Source: Colias croceus
Lineage: Eukaryota > Arthropoda > Insecta > Lepidoptera > Pieridae
Direction: 5' to 3'
DNA length: 64,000 nt
NCBI RefSeq assembly: GCF_905220415.1
Contig: NC_059539.1
Coordinates: 10,850,001 to 10,914,000 of the forward strand
Under the pieces are notes generated by a model, which was not told where the DNA came from, ran no database searches, and saw nothing but the letters and a program-made list of their open reading frames with translations. The translations under genes were made by a program, and so were the position numbers. Positions within the stretch are counted from its first letter, which is position 1. The number at the start of each line of letters is the position of its first letter. Positions 10,386 through 21,518 of this stretch are shown here, piece by piece.

Positions 10386-12203
10386 TTTTAATTATCTTTA
10401 TGCCAAATCAATATAGCGTAATACACTTTAAATAAACACTGAATTTGGTAGTAAATGCAGTTGTTCTTTGCTAAGGCAATCTCTGCTTTACTCATTGAGT
10501 TACTATCAATAATCAACTAAGTACTAAGTATAATACCTCTAACCTCAATGGCTTTACTGTATAGTTTATTCTCTAAACAAACACCCCGTAGATTTGATAA
10601 AGCTAACTTCCAATGTATTTTTTTGTCACGATTACAATATATTTTTTAAGAATCACCGACACACAATATTTTATAGATTTCCGACGTGCGGCTTACCACT
10701 TCCGTTATTTAATTGTTTTACAATTCTCATAAAAGAGGCACGTATGCGCAATAAATAAGTTTATATGCTTTATACATATACATATTTCATTCATACCATT
10801 ATACGCTATTATAATTGAGTAAATACATAATAAAATGAATCAATTGAGTATTTGAATAAAAAATTTTTTTGTGCTAAATGGAAAGATTATAAGTATATTA
10901 CTTAGTTTTATAACAAAACTATTTTTTTTATTTTTTTTTGCAATAATTCAAAAGTTATTTCAAAATAAAAATTAGTCTTTGAATCCAGTACCGAAAACAC
11001 ACCGACAACTCCCGAAGCGTCAACCGGACGCGTGTGACGTCATAATGTTAGTTTTCACACATTGCAGTTGATACAAAAACGTAATTTAAATTTCATCAAT
11101 TTTTAATTGCTTATAATTAATTGAAAAACATTTTTTTGAGTTTTTTGCATTAAATATCAATATTAGTACCTAATAATAAAGTTTTAAAATACATGCAAAA
11201 AATCAATAATTTTTTTTTTGTTCAAATACTCAATTCTTATATTACCTCTATGTTCGAACGTGTTTATTACAATGCGTTTTAATATTGCATATGGGAATAG
11301 ACTTACATGATCTATCATCTAACTATTAGTATTTCCTAACGTTAATTATCTAAAAAAAATGAAACACAATTCAATTTTAATACATTGAAACAAATTATAC
11401 AACCAAAAATATACCTATAATATGTAGTTAAAATACGTAAATTTGGATCACACACGAATAAATAACTACGCATAATAATATTATCTAGATGTTTATGTTT
11501 TCGGTGTTATTTACATTTTTACGTATAACTAAATGTAAATATATCGAGGGAAATGCGCGATAAAAATATAGCGTTTGAATGTGGGTTGGGTCCTTGGTAA
11601 ATAAGGACAGACGGATACATAAGTCGATATGTTTATTATAATTAATGTTTGTTTATTCGGGAGTGTAATGTTATAGGTATAATTTTAACATTTTCTGAGG
11701 GGCTGGTTTATTTATGATCCACAATATTTTGTTTGTAATAAAAGTTAGGCTACTTTTTTTAATCAACCTTTAAGGTATGAAATTAGCCCATTCAGCCCCC
11801 AGCGGCCCGATCGGTCCACGACACAATAGATTTTCTATTGTGTCTGTGATTCCGGGGGCTGAGTTATTAGTATACTTACATGAAGTTTTTGCTAATGGTT
11901 TTAATTTTTATTACTTTAAACAAATCACGCAACTTTGAAGTTAGAATAACCTTTAGAATTCAAAAAGCGAATTCACGATTCAAGTCACATATCGCCAATC
12001 ATTTAAAAAGCAATAAGGCCGGATTTGAAATTTAAATAATATTAATTGATTATGTATGTGTGTATAATATTAATGTTAACGCTATGACTTCGTGAGGGGC
12101 GCCACGGGTGAATATAATAATAAAAAATAATAATAATAAACTCTTTATTAGCAGGTAGGCAATATTAAAATTAACAATTTATGTACTTACAATCTACTTA
12201 ATC
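10386..12203. other. AT-rich non-coding stretch with one hairpin
   Basis: No gene-like sequence was seen. The only structure is an imperfect hairpin at 11792-11862 (listed separately). This is inside the putative first intron of the receptor gene, if its promoter lies near 32 kb. Confidence 0.5.
11792..11862. repeat. Imperfect 71-base hairpin
   Basis: TCAGCCCCC pairs with GGGGGCTGA, and 'cacgacacaatag' pairs with 'ctattgtgtctgtg', separated by a short TTTT loop. GC-rich outer stem in an AT-rich surround. Could be a small MITE or a microRNA-like hairpin. Nothing in sequence alone shows transcription. Confidence 0.45.
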
Positions 12204-13401
12204 AGGCCGCCTTTACACCTGTAAGTTACTTTCGTAAAAATTATGTAACTGACTTACGGTTGCATTTACACTTAAAATCTAAGAGCAATTAACCTATAGA
12301 GTTCTTATATTAAGACAGAACAAAATACATATTTTCTAATCTACTTACTCTTAGTCAATAACAGCATAAGCCAGATTGAGATAGCGATAGAGTATCTGCA
12401 CTGTGTTCAAACGTAGCGCGCCGGCAGTCAGTTTGTTTTCCAACCAGCTGGTGGGCTCAGTGCGTCAAGTGTTTTTAACGAAATATTTAGAAAATATAAA
12501 GTGTACAGTGTTTCTTTTTATTTGTCAGTGTGCTAAAATAACTATTGTATGTTTAGCAACCGGCTATCACTAGTCGAATGGGAGTTTTGGATAAAAACAA
12601 TGTAAAAATATCTTTCCATCGGTAAGTGATTTTCAGCAAATTGATAAATATTTATGTTTTAAACCTATTTGAAGGTTTTATCAAGCGCTTTTTTGTAATT
12701 TTATGTTGTAACTGTAACATTTACCCACTTTATGGGGTTGTGGAATATAAAATAATGAAATAATTTTTAAAAAACGTCACAATAATATCACGTTTGGCAT
12801 TTTGTTTACCACCGTAGTGTTGTAACACATCTAGCGTATATTATCGATTTATGACAAAAAATCTATTTCATATTAACGTTGATTTATTTATTTTGTTTCA
12901 TAAATCAGATTTATATGTAGTTGTTGTTGCAAATAATAGATGTAAATTTTTTACCGCAGGAAAATAAAACATACCACGTGGTTGTTTTATTTGCACTATG
13001 TGTTTTAGTTTTCGTTTGTTGTTTATTAATTTCTCTTTCAGATTATTAATAAATTCATTTTGTTTTAGATTTCCAGAGCTAAATAAAAAATGGGTATAAA
13101 ACGTGAGACATGATTTGATTGGACGCCGCCACAATTTGCAATATTGTGTTCACTGCATTTCGAGCCTACTTGTTATCAAGATGGATACTCTAGAAGAATT
13201 GTGCAATCTTACGCTTACGTTTTTTTTTTGTTCCTGTAGATAATAAATACATTTGATTAAAGAGAGTGAATTTTTATTTTGAAATTTTTTACACATAAGT
13301 TACCTACTTTAAATGTGTAACTATGTGAAAATTAAACGGTTGATTAAATGACAGTTCTCATAGATGAGAAACTACTATTGAAATACATACTTAATATACA
13401 T

Positions 13402-13555
13402 GCGTTTTCAAAGAAAAACCCGCATAGTTCCCATTCCTGTTGGATTTACGGGATCAAAAGTAATTTTTCCAAATTTCATTTTAATCGGTTTAGTAGTATT
13501 CGCGTGAAAGAGTAACAAACATCCATCCTCACAAACTTTCGATTTATTAGTAGGA
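13402..13555 (-). mobile_element. Helitron fragment, family G (degraded)
   Basis: Body reads 'aaagaaaaacccgcatagttcccattcc' then 'atcggtttagtagtattcgcgtgaaagagtaac' and ends 'ttattagtagga'. The 3' hairpin side is lost. Related copy at 53221-53425. Confidence 0.6.
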
Positions 13556-13731
13556 TGTTAGGAAAATGTTTTCATTAAGACTGTCCTTTTATTAACTTGT
13601 TAAAATGCTGCATGATTCCTTCATGCTGACTGTGCCTTTCTCCTCACTCCTTTAACTTTATCATCATTTCCTTCTTTATTTTAAATTACATTTCAAGTTT
13701 TAAAATTTCTTTTATAATGTACTAACTTTCC

Positions 13732-13894
13732 GCCCGCGTTTTTAAAGAAAATCCTGCACAGTTCCCGTTCACGTGGGATTTCCGGGATAAAACCTAACCT
13801 ATGTGTGTATGTACAAAATTTCATTGTAATCGGTTCCGCAGTGAAAGAGTAACATCCCTTCTCACATAATTTCGCATTTATTATATACGTAGGA
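13732..13894 (-). mobile_element. Helitron, family G (short copy)
   Basis: Starts CTAACTTTCCGCCCGCG (CTAG mutated to CTAA) and ends with a complement of TCC-TACGTATATAATAAATGCG. Contains the family body 'acgtgggatttccgggataaaacct'. Confidence 0.65.
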
Positions 13895-14280
13895 TTAAAC
13901 AAATAATGTATTCAACTGAAATTAATTATAAGTTTTGTTTTTTTATTATTTATTATTTCACGAAACCGTAAATGCAAAATACATTCACGATTTTATCGAT
14001 TGAAGCACATCCCATCACTATCACCTTCTATCTATCTAAATACGTACCTATAGTAAAAATGGTGCCATGACTATGTTGAAACGTAGCTTGTTGTCTATAG
14101 CTGTCTCATTCTTTCATACGACGTTTTCTTTAGATAGAGAGAAACAAATATATGTAAATTGTATACGCTCGATACAAGTACTCTATAGGTTAATTGCTCT
14201 TAGCTTAAAATAAACTTACAGTAAATAATGCTTACGTAATTTTTGTGAGTTTAAACTTACATAAATTATTACACGCCCAT

Positions 14281-14622
14281 TTACATTAAATCAGTAGGGC
14301 AAGTCGTAAGAAAGGGCATTAAAATACCGCCAATTTGACACATAAACTTCGTTAGTACCGCTGCGCTGCCGCTCTTCTTTTTCTTTAATTTTGTCACTTC
14401 TTGGCTAAATTGTCCTTTCAAATTATGCAACTTTCTAATGATTTCATCTGGAGTGATATTAAACATTTCGCTAAGTTCAACATGTAGTGAATTTGTTTTT
14501 ACGCGGTTTTTGTATTCTTTATTTTTGTTGTCCCACAGTATGGGACGTGCTTCAAAAGCGGTAATTAAAGCTTCTACCTCGTTTGGTGACCAGATTTTAT
14601 TTTGTTTTTGTTTAGAGGACAT
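14281..14622 (-). pseudogene. MADF/Myb-SANT-like protein of a Harbinger transposon, frameshifted
   Basis: 113 codons from a plausible ATG. Residues about 9-80 fit the MADF domain: KIWSPNEVEALITAFEARPI-LWD, then KNRVKTNSLHVELSEMFN, TPDEIIRKLHNLKGQFSQE and a lysine run. MADF proteins bind DNA and in PIF/Harbinger elements work with the transposase. After KKKSGS the frame becomes unrelated, while the alternative frame reads TNEVYVSNWRYFNALSYDLPY, the expected continuation in this family. A one-base indel near 14350-14365 therefore broke the gene. It is the best-supported transposon open frame in the window. Confidence 0.72.
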
Positions 14623-14908
14623 TGTTTTGGTGAGTTCTCAACTTATCAAAATAATTCAATAAGCTGCGAGTCGCTTCCGTAAGCAAACTCGAACACGTTT
14701 AGACTTGTAATTTTTAAATTTACGAAAGTTGTAAAAAATTACAGTAAGTTACTTACAACGAGTGTTTACACTTGAAAATTTATCGTAAGTAGCTTACGGA
14801 AGTGACTTACGTAAGTAAAACTTACAGGTGTAAAGGCGGCCTAACATAATATGAACAATAATTACAATAATATTATTGATGCTTATCTAAAATTGTTTGT
14901 TTATAAAA

Positions 14909-14945
14909 CTAGCTTTCCACCCACGGCTTGTTACTTTTGTAGGAT
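14909..14945 (-). mobile_element. Helitron 3'-end fragment
   Basis: Reads 'actagctttccacccacggcttgttacttt': only the hairpin and CTAG end of a family B/G copy remain. Confidence 0.45.
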
Positions 14946-15207
14946 AGAACTTTTGAACAGATTTTAATAATTTTAGTTCAGTTGTTTAATCTCCGAATAA
15001 ATTAGGATATTAAATAGGTACCTAATCAGGATTAGATTGGGAATTATGTAAACACATTTCTTTAAAAAAATAATCATTGGATAAGAGGTATGGGTCAGCA
15101 GAGTTAGGGTGAGCAACTAGTATGCATAAAAGCTGGTTAAAAGAGTAATTGTGTTATTAAAATTCCTGCATGCTGGACTCATATTATGGTTTTGTATTAA
15201 TATTGTT

Positions 15208-15300
15208 ATTTATAGGTACGTATACTTACTAATATCAGTTTGTTTGTTTGCTTGATGTGGTTATCTCAGGAACTACGGGTCCGATTTGAAAAGTTATTTG
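15208..15300 (+). mobile_element. Helitron 5'-end fragment, family A
   Basis: 'cttactaatatcagtttgtttgtttgcttg' followed by 'atctcaggaactacgggtccgatttgaaaag' matches the 5' half of family A. The 3' end is missing. Confidence 0.5.
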
Positions 15301-15538
15301 ACTGTTATATAGTATTTTTATCGGTCAATTCTTGTTATTTTTATTGTTTTTTTTTCAGATCTAATATTATTTAATTTTAAAAACACTAATAAAATAGTGT
15401 AAATAATCGATATATTATTAAATAACTCAATACTATTTATTCATTCCTATTATTATAACGAACATACAAGAACACTATTGTTAAAACAGTTAGGTGAGTT
15501 AGGTACTGCTCAGTGCTGTCGCGTGTTTGATATAGTAC

Positions 15539-16622
15539 GGGAGCTAGCAACGTTAAAAAAAAAGTCATTTTAGTATAGTTGGGTTTTTGATATACTGTTT
15601 CTCTTGATATTTCGGTTAGAGTCCGGGCTGTCTGGCTGGCCGCAGTGGTTGCGTTTAATAGTGCGCATCTTATCTGCACAGGAAAATATCCTTAATTTAA
15701 AGTCATTTTTTAACGCGTAATTTTTAATCGTTTGCCTTTAGATAGATCCATCAGACATAATTTTTTTATTGCAAGACGTTTTTTTCGTTGTAAAATAGGT
15801 GCCATACGCAATTTTTATTTCAAAATAACTAAAATGTCATCGAAATAAGTGAAATTACATCAACATGAGTCCGCTTAAAAGGTAAGTAATAACTTTATTA
15901 TTTATATTATATTATCCTTTTTTAATACTTATATTGAATAATTAGTAAACTAATATTTTTAATAGATGGTTTCATATTTATTACACTTTTGGGTATAAAT
16001 ATGAATTTGATGATATTTGTATTTTCTAGTGCTTGATTTTACGCGAGTATTATACATTTTGAAATTAAAGACTTGGGAAAATAATACAATGAATAAATCG
16101 CGTTTAAAATCCGTTAAAAAGTCTTTAATTTCTTGATGAAATTTGGTTTTTATCAAGTTTACATTAACGTCCTATTTGAGGTTCGTTGGGAAAAAGGAGG
16201 CGATATGGTAGATTGTTGCAATAAAACTGTAAATAGTAAATGAATATTATATATAGTATAAGTAACACAGTGATTACTTATCCTTCACTGGGACTCATGT
16301 TGATGGAATTTCACTTATTTCGATGATATTTTAATTATTTTGAAATAAAAATTGCGTCTGGCACCTATTTAACAACGAAAAAAACGTCTTGCAATAAAAA
16401 ATGTATGTCTAATGGATCTATCTAAAGGCAAACGATTAAAAATTACGCGTTAAAAAATGACTTTAAATTAAGGATATTTTCCTGTGCAGATAAGATGCGC
16501 ACTATTAAACGCAACCACTGCGGCCAGCCAGACAGCCCGGACTCTAACCGAAATAGCAAGAGGAACAGTATATCAAAGAACCAACTATACTAAAATGCTC
16601 ACTTGTCAACGTTGCTACCTCC
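15539..16622. mobile_element. Long inverted-repeat (foldback) element, arms about 340 bases
   Basis: The left arm (15539-15882) is the reverse complement of the right arm (16285-16622) with scattered mismatches. Landmarks are GAGTCCGGGCTGTCTGGCTG at left versus CAGCCAGACAGCCCGGACTC at right, and 'cgaaataagtgaaattacatcaacatgagtcc' versus 'ggactcatgttgatggaatttcacttatttcg'. The about 400-base loop contains a block shared with 1676-1790 ('gattttacgcgagtatta', 'aataaatcgcgtttaaaa'). Small open frames within the arms mirror each other and are not considered genes. Confidence 0.75.
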
Positions 16623-17450
16623 TAGAATAATAGAGATGTCATCATAATTTCTTATTATTATGAGGTATAAAACTTACAAATGATAATTTGCATTCCATTG
16701 TTAATTAGCTGAACATGTATTAAACAAAGACGCCATAATATTATAACAATACATAATTTTGCAAGTAAACGTTACTTCACATCTAGATTAAAAGAATATT
16801 GCATTGAGAAAACAATGTACTATATGATTGATTATTGCAGTGTCTAGATACTTTGTGTTATCCTAGGTCATGAGCAAAAAAAATATTCTTCAAGGTCACT
16901 TTTTACATAATCATTCAAATACTTTATACTTTATAGTCTCATATCCTTGCATATTTTCCAAATATTTTCCAATATCCAGTAGGTACCTACGTAATACGAG
17001 TGTATATTTCACAAAATTAACCGATTTTATTTTTCAAACGATACTATTTTATTTTATATTTTGTGGAAAAAATTAGTTTCCTATGTCGTTCCAGTTTCAA
17101 CGTAAAATCTAGCTTAAGGCCTGAATCGGGTAGAATTCCCTTTTAATACCGAAAATTAACACTAGTTATAACCATTTTTCTTCTTAAATTCATAATGTAC
17201 ATATCTAAAAAAAAATGCATATTAAAGTTTCGAACATGATAAAGGGCATGGTTGTTTTAATTTGTTTATTTTACAATCAGGTTTTTTGGAAAAAAATCAT
17301 GAACTGAGGTCGATTTTTGGACTTTAAACCAAAACGCTAATTCAATATAACGTCAATTATTGTAGTGATTTTACAGTGTGTTTACGAAATTGAAACACAG
17401 GGCATGGTTGTTTTAAATTTTGATTCCATATCCAAATATATTTTTAATAA
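16623..17450. other. AT-rich stretch without recognisable content
   Basis: Only low-complexity AT-rich DNA was seen. It contains two copies of 'gggcatggttgttttaa' (about 17246 and 17401), suggesting a small direct repeat or an unrecognised element end. Confidence 0.4.
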
Positions 17451-17845
17451 TTAGGGTTCCGTACCTCAAAAGGAAAAAACGGAACCCTTATAGGATCACT
17501 TTGTTGTCCGTCTGTCCATCCGTCCGTCTGTCAAGACCCTTTTTCTCAGGAACGCGTGGAGGTATGAAGCTGAAATTTATATTAATTACTCAAGTCTACT
17601 GTCCCTTGAAGCTGTGAAAAAATCAAACTTCTAAGCCAACGCAATCAAAAGATACAGCCGTTTATGCTGCAAATTTTCGACACTTGCAAGGGAATCAAAA
17701 CCTACAGGGTGCTTCCCGTGAACTCAGAATCTTGAAATTTGGTACAAAGCAACGTCTTATAGCATAGTATCACGTTAACTGCCATGTGGACAACGCTGCC
17801 CGCCATCAAAATTTCCTCTCAGGCCATCCAAAAATTACAGTTCTG

Positions 17846-18940
17846 ATAAAAGGAGAATGCCCATGAAAGTATGGACCACAGTATAGTGTTGCGTCAATGC
17901 CAGAGTGGTTTTGAAGGGTTCTTCGATATTCAACAGATTTTTACCAATTGATTTTTTTGTGATAAAAACAGGGATTTTCAAGATATTGAGAAAAATGTGA
18001 ATTAACCTCAAAACTTAAATAAACCCCATTTAGTTAGGTTTATGTGTGATTTAGGTAGTATTTTATCGTCTGAAGGTTATTTTTCGTTCAACATATTTAA
18101 TCTATGCGTAGAGCTTATGATTTCAGACAAAGTCTATCTGTTCATCGGCTAGCGTAGGTAGGCACTAGAAATCTTCCGGGACGGATTTCAAGAAAACCTA
18201 AATATATATTTAAAAAATGCCAATAGAGTTTTCATTCGGTTTACATATTGTTGTTATTGTTTGAATCATTTTTTCACATATTCGAAGAAAGAAACAAATA
18301 AGAAATAACTGGTTACCTACCAAGCTATGTCATAATAATATTTTTTTATATAATTATATATATTTAATATTTATATTATTTTACTTCACTATCTATGTTA
18401 AAACAACCTACAGTGTATAAACAATACCTTACAGAGTGATTTTATGTTAATTGATTTTTTTGTAATTCAATGAAAACAATAATCGATATTAATACATTTA
18501 GCTATTTACCATTTACCATAGTAAATGTCATAATAGTTGCTTGGTTACCGTGGTAACCGGTAATGGATACTAAATCTATGGTAACGGATCTAAACAATTA
18601 CATGTCTTATTAGATTTTAAAAAACATTCCCTGATCAAAATATAATATTTTCCGATAGTAAGAAGGCCTCTAAATTGCCGAGATTTTTTTTAATAGTATT
18701 GTTGTCTTGATGCATGAGAAAAACCTGTACCAAAAATGTAAACGGTAATGGACACTAAATCTATAATAACGGATCTAAACAATTACATGTCTTATTAGAT
18801 TTTACAAAACATTCCCTGTTCAAAATATATTTTCCGATGGTAAGAAGTCCTCTAAATTGCCGAGATTTTTTTAATAGTATTGTTGTCTTGATGCATGAGA
18901 AAAACCAGTACCAAAAATGGGCATTCTCCTTTTGCCAATT
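17846..18940. mobile_element. Nested element with ends AAAAGGAGAATGCCCAT, containing a tandem duplication
   Basis: AAAAGGAGAATGCCCAT at about 17848 is mirrored by ATGGGCATTCTCCTTTT at about 18918-18934. The interval holds no credible open frame. The inverted ends and the placement inside the 17.4-20.7 kb repeat suggest an independent insertion. No target duplication is obvious. Confidence 0.5.
18556..18919 (+). repeat. Tandem duplication, unit about 180 bases
   Basis: Two adjacent units (about 18556-18740 and 18741-18919) share 'ggtaatgg', 'ggatctaaacaattacatgtcttattagatttta', 'aacattccctg' and 'gccgagattttttt...ttgtcttgatgcatgagaaaaacc'. They differ by scattered substitutions and a 3-5 base indel, so the duplication is not recent. 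Confidence 0.8.
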
Positions 18941-19252
18941 TTTTTTATTTTATTAATACGTTCATTTTATGTCTTAAAATATGTGAAAATTATTAAAAAT
19001 TGATTTTGAATAGTATTTAAGCAGTTATACGATGTCGGTCAGTATTGTCCGACATGGCCCCTAGCGACGTAAAAGCGAGTTTTCCGTTGCAAGGGGCCGC
19101 GCGGGTCGAGGTGTCGGTCACCCCCGTCGCGCGGCCGGACTTGATTAGTCGAATGCAAGCGTTTAGCTGTTTACGACATACGCTAATTTTATAAGTTTTG
19201 AGTATTGTTTATTCTTTTAAAACGTCTATTAATTTATTATACTTATTTCATC

Positions 19253-19444
19253 ATGGATGATTCCGATATTAATCAAGAAATGATGACCCAGATCGAAAGA
19301 ATAGAATTTGATCTTCTCGAAAAAACTTTTAACTTTAGTTCTGACGAAGAAGAAAATATTCAACCTCCCCGATCTGGATACAGGCGCCTGCAGATTCTAT
19401 CTTTTAGTGATAAAATTACTACTAAGTATTTAATGTCACAATAA
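19253..19444 (+). pseudogene. Short acidic open frame, possible transposase N-terminus
   Basis: From the ATG at 19253 the frame reads MDDSDINQEMMTQIERIEF, then an acidic FNFSSDEEEN stretch and PPRSGYRR, stopping at 19444. Short acidic Ser/Asp/Glu-rich N-termini like this are seen in piggyBac-type transposases. No catalytic part follows, and an unrelated MITE lies just downstream. I do not recognise a specific family, so this is a weak call. Confidence 0.35.
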
Positions 19445-19537
19445 TTATATAAAAAAAAAAAACTTTAAATTTCATTCATCCCCAAGAATAAAATAACATA
19501 ATTATGTCAAAACACTATATTTTATAAATTATAAAAA

Positions 19538-19756
19538 ATGTGTGCGTGTACTTGTGTACACACGTAAGAAGTGAAACTTCTTTATGACCTTATTTTTCAA
19601 AAAATAATTTACTATATGCAACTTTACAGAAATACGTCGAATCACGCGTGGTAGGGATAAGAAAAAGATGGCGCGTAACAGAAAAATGTCACGCGTAACG
19701 AAAAAATGTTACACTAAATTTTTTTCCAACCCCGATAAAGAAGTTTCACTTCAATC
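19538..19756 (+). mobile_element. MITE family 'GAAGTGAAACTTCTT' copy 1
   Basis: Starts near 'tgtgtgcgtgtacttgtgtacacacgtaag', then GAAGTGAAACTTCTTTATGACC; ends with 'gataaagaagtttcacttc', its inverse. Internal blocks 'cgaatcacgcgtggtagggataag' and 'cgcgtaacgaaaaaatgttacac' recur in copies at 35175-35395 (minus) and 42889-43075 (plus). Confidence 0.75.
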
Positions 19757-21189
19757 ACACCCCGGAAACTCCATACAAAATTATCGTTTTGACAGTCGCA
19801 CTGTAGAGACTGCAAATGTGTGTGTTAACGCTTTATGGTTGGCACATTTTTGACTAGCGTAAAAAAAATTCGCGTTTTTCTGATGAAATACATCCGTAAA
19901 CAGCACAATATCTAACCATTTTCTACGAAAAACGATAATCACTAATCCAAAATAATAAAATTACTGTAAGTCAATTTGATTAATGTTGTCAATCTTCGTT
20001 GCGTATCGTCCTTGCAGAAAAATGCGGACCATTATTTTATAGCATGGTCGTGCGGGGTGAGGTAAGTGTTTAATTTTGGCGGGAGGTGGAGAATGTCCGT
20101 TCTGTAGCGTTTAGCTACTACCTTGGCTACTACTTATTATGTATTCTGTGCTTCAATAATATTTTTTTTAAGTCAGAACACTGCCTGCTAAGCAAACTAT
20201 AATAATTTTTCGCAGAAAAATAATTTTGCTCCTTTTTTATGTTATTTTTTCTAAGTCCTTTACATTTTCCGAAAACCAACATGATATTCCGTATCTACGG
20301 AGCCACGCGGGTCAATACATATGACTATATTGTTGATAGCCCTGTCCTACGGCCTGTACGAGTTGATTGAATACACTTCTAAAACGCGGTCAGCGTTGAC
20401 CGACGTGGCCCGAACGGAAAGTCAAGTTGTCGGGCAGTATTGACCGACATGGCCTGAACGGAATGATGTCCTTTTTTGCTTGGCTGTTATTGTGATAAAG
20501 GAAAAATTACGAAAACCATAAATTTTTAGTTACATCACATAATATATTTTTTTTTTTAATAATTTTAAACTTACTACCCATTTCCTCATAAACGCGTAGA
20601 GGTATTAAATTGAAATTCATACCAAATTATGGTATTAAATACGTAAGTAGTAAATAGGTATTAAATACGGAACCCTCGGTGCGCGAGTCCGACTCGCACT
20701 TGGCCGGTTTTTTTTTATACGTATCTACTTTTACTACGGTAGATTCGCGCAAGGTCGCTAGCCCCGATTAAGGCCCCAACTATTGAATTATATTCTAAGT
20801 AACTAGTTCGGTTTTCTAGTTCGGATTCGGGTTTCTAGTTCTAACTTATTATAACAATAATTCTAACTAACTTCACATAACCGAACGATGCGTATCCCTA
20901 GCGATAATAAGGTGTTATTAGTATAAAGTTCTCTTTTTCTTATGAAATTACATGAGTTTTCCAGTAAATTGTTTACCTACCGTACCGTGGATATTTTTTG
21001 CTTTCTTACACTGTAGTGCAATAATTAAAATAAGTATACCTTCAATTAAGAAACAAATTCACTGACATTTGAAATTACTCATATGGGAAAAGGCTAGACT
21101 TTGAAAATACCGAATGGGTTTTTTTTGCAATTAAATATTAGAATTTTTTTATTGACTTACTGAATTGGGGAAATTGCACCATTTATTTC

Positions 21190-21240
21190 ACCCGGAAGTA
21201 TCTACTACATAAGCCTTCACGGCTTATGTAGCTTCAAGTA
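21190..21240. repeat. Small perfect hairpin
   Basis: CTACATAAGCC, a short loop, then GGCTTATGTAG, a perfect 11-base stem at about 21203-21230, surrounded by 'gtaggtacctagtacctacc', itself palindromic. Confidence 0.5.
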
Positions 21241-21330
21241 GGTACCTAGTACCTACCTTGTCAATTGAACTATATTACAATGTATTAAGATAATCCTATA
21301 TTTTATTTTTAATCCTATAATTTAATCTTA

Positions 21331-21518
21331 TCTACACTAATATTATAAAGAGGAAAAATTTGTTTGTTTGTTTGTTTGATTGTAATGAATAGGCTCATAA
21401 ACTACTGGACCGATTTTGATGAAATTTGGCACAGACAATCTTTAGACCCTGAGAAAGAACATAGGCTACCTTTGATTGCGAAATATGTACCACGGGCGAA
21501 GCCGGGGTGGACCGCTAG
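21331..21518 (+). mobile_element. Helitron, family D (Lep1-like)
   Basis: Full copy: starts TCTACACTAATATTATAAAG, has 'actactggaccgattttgatgaaatttgg' and ends 'ccacgggcgaagccggggtggaccgCTAG' followed by T. Confidence 0.8.

Larger units (their letters stand above)
12204..14842. mobile_element. PIF/Harbinger-like DNA transposon, degraded
   Basis: Ends are inverted: AGGCCGCCTTTACACCTGTA at the left, its complement at 14821-14842. Subterminal sequence is rich in 'acttac/gtaagt' motifs on both sides. It carries a MADF-type gene (14281-14622), the usual accessory protein of PIF/Harbinger elements. No DDE transposase is recognisable, so it is not autonomous. A further copy of the inner terminal sequence ('taagagcaattaacctatagag') appears at 14170-14200 in inverse orientation to 12281-12302. 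Two small Helitron copies (13402-13555, 13732-13894) are inserted in it. Confidence 0.7.
19019..20465 (+). mobile_element. Degraded DNA transposon with palindromic subterminal repeats
   Basis: The left side carries 'gtcggtcagtattgtccgac-atggccc', the right side two variants ('ggtcagcgttgaccgacgtggcccgaacgg' and 'gggcagtattgaccgacatggcctgaacgg'). Such repeated CG-rich motifs typify DNA-transposon ends. A CpG-rich patch (19060-19140) precedes a short acidic open frame (19253-19444). Ends were not fixed to the base. Confidence 0.5.
17451..20716 (+). mobile_element. Lepidopteran repeat 'TTAGGGTTCCGTACC...CTTGGCCGG', with nested insertions
   Basis: Left end TTAGGGTTCCGTACCTCAAAAGG and right end 'cggaaccctcggtgcgcgagtccgactcgcacttggccgg' plus a T run are the two ends of a repeat common in Lepidoptera. 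The copies I know are short, but here 3.2 kb separate the ends. The extra sequence is explained at least in part by an inverted-end element (17846-18940), a palindrome-bearing element (about 19019-20465) and a MITE (19538-19756) within the latter. The classification of the outer repeat is uncertain. Confidence 0.6.

Noticed and set aside
15437..15679. 80-codon minus-strand open frame
   Set aside because: Lies in one arm of the 15.5-16.6 kb inverted repeat and has no family resemblance.
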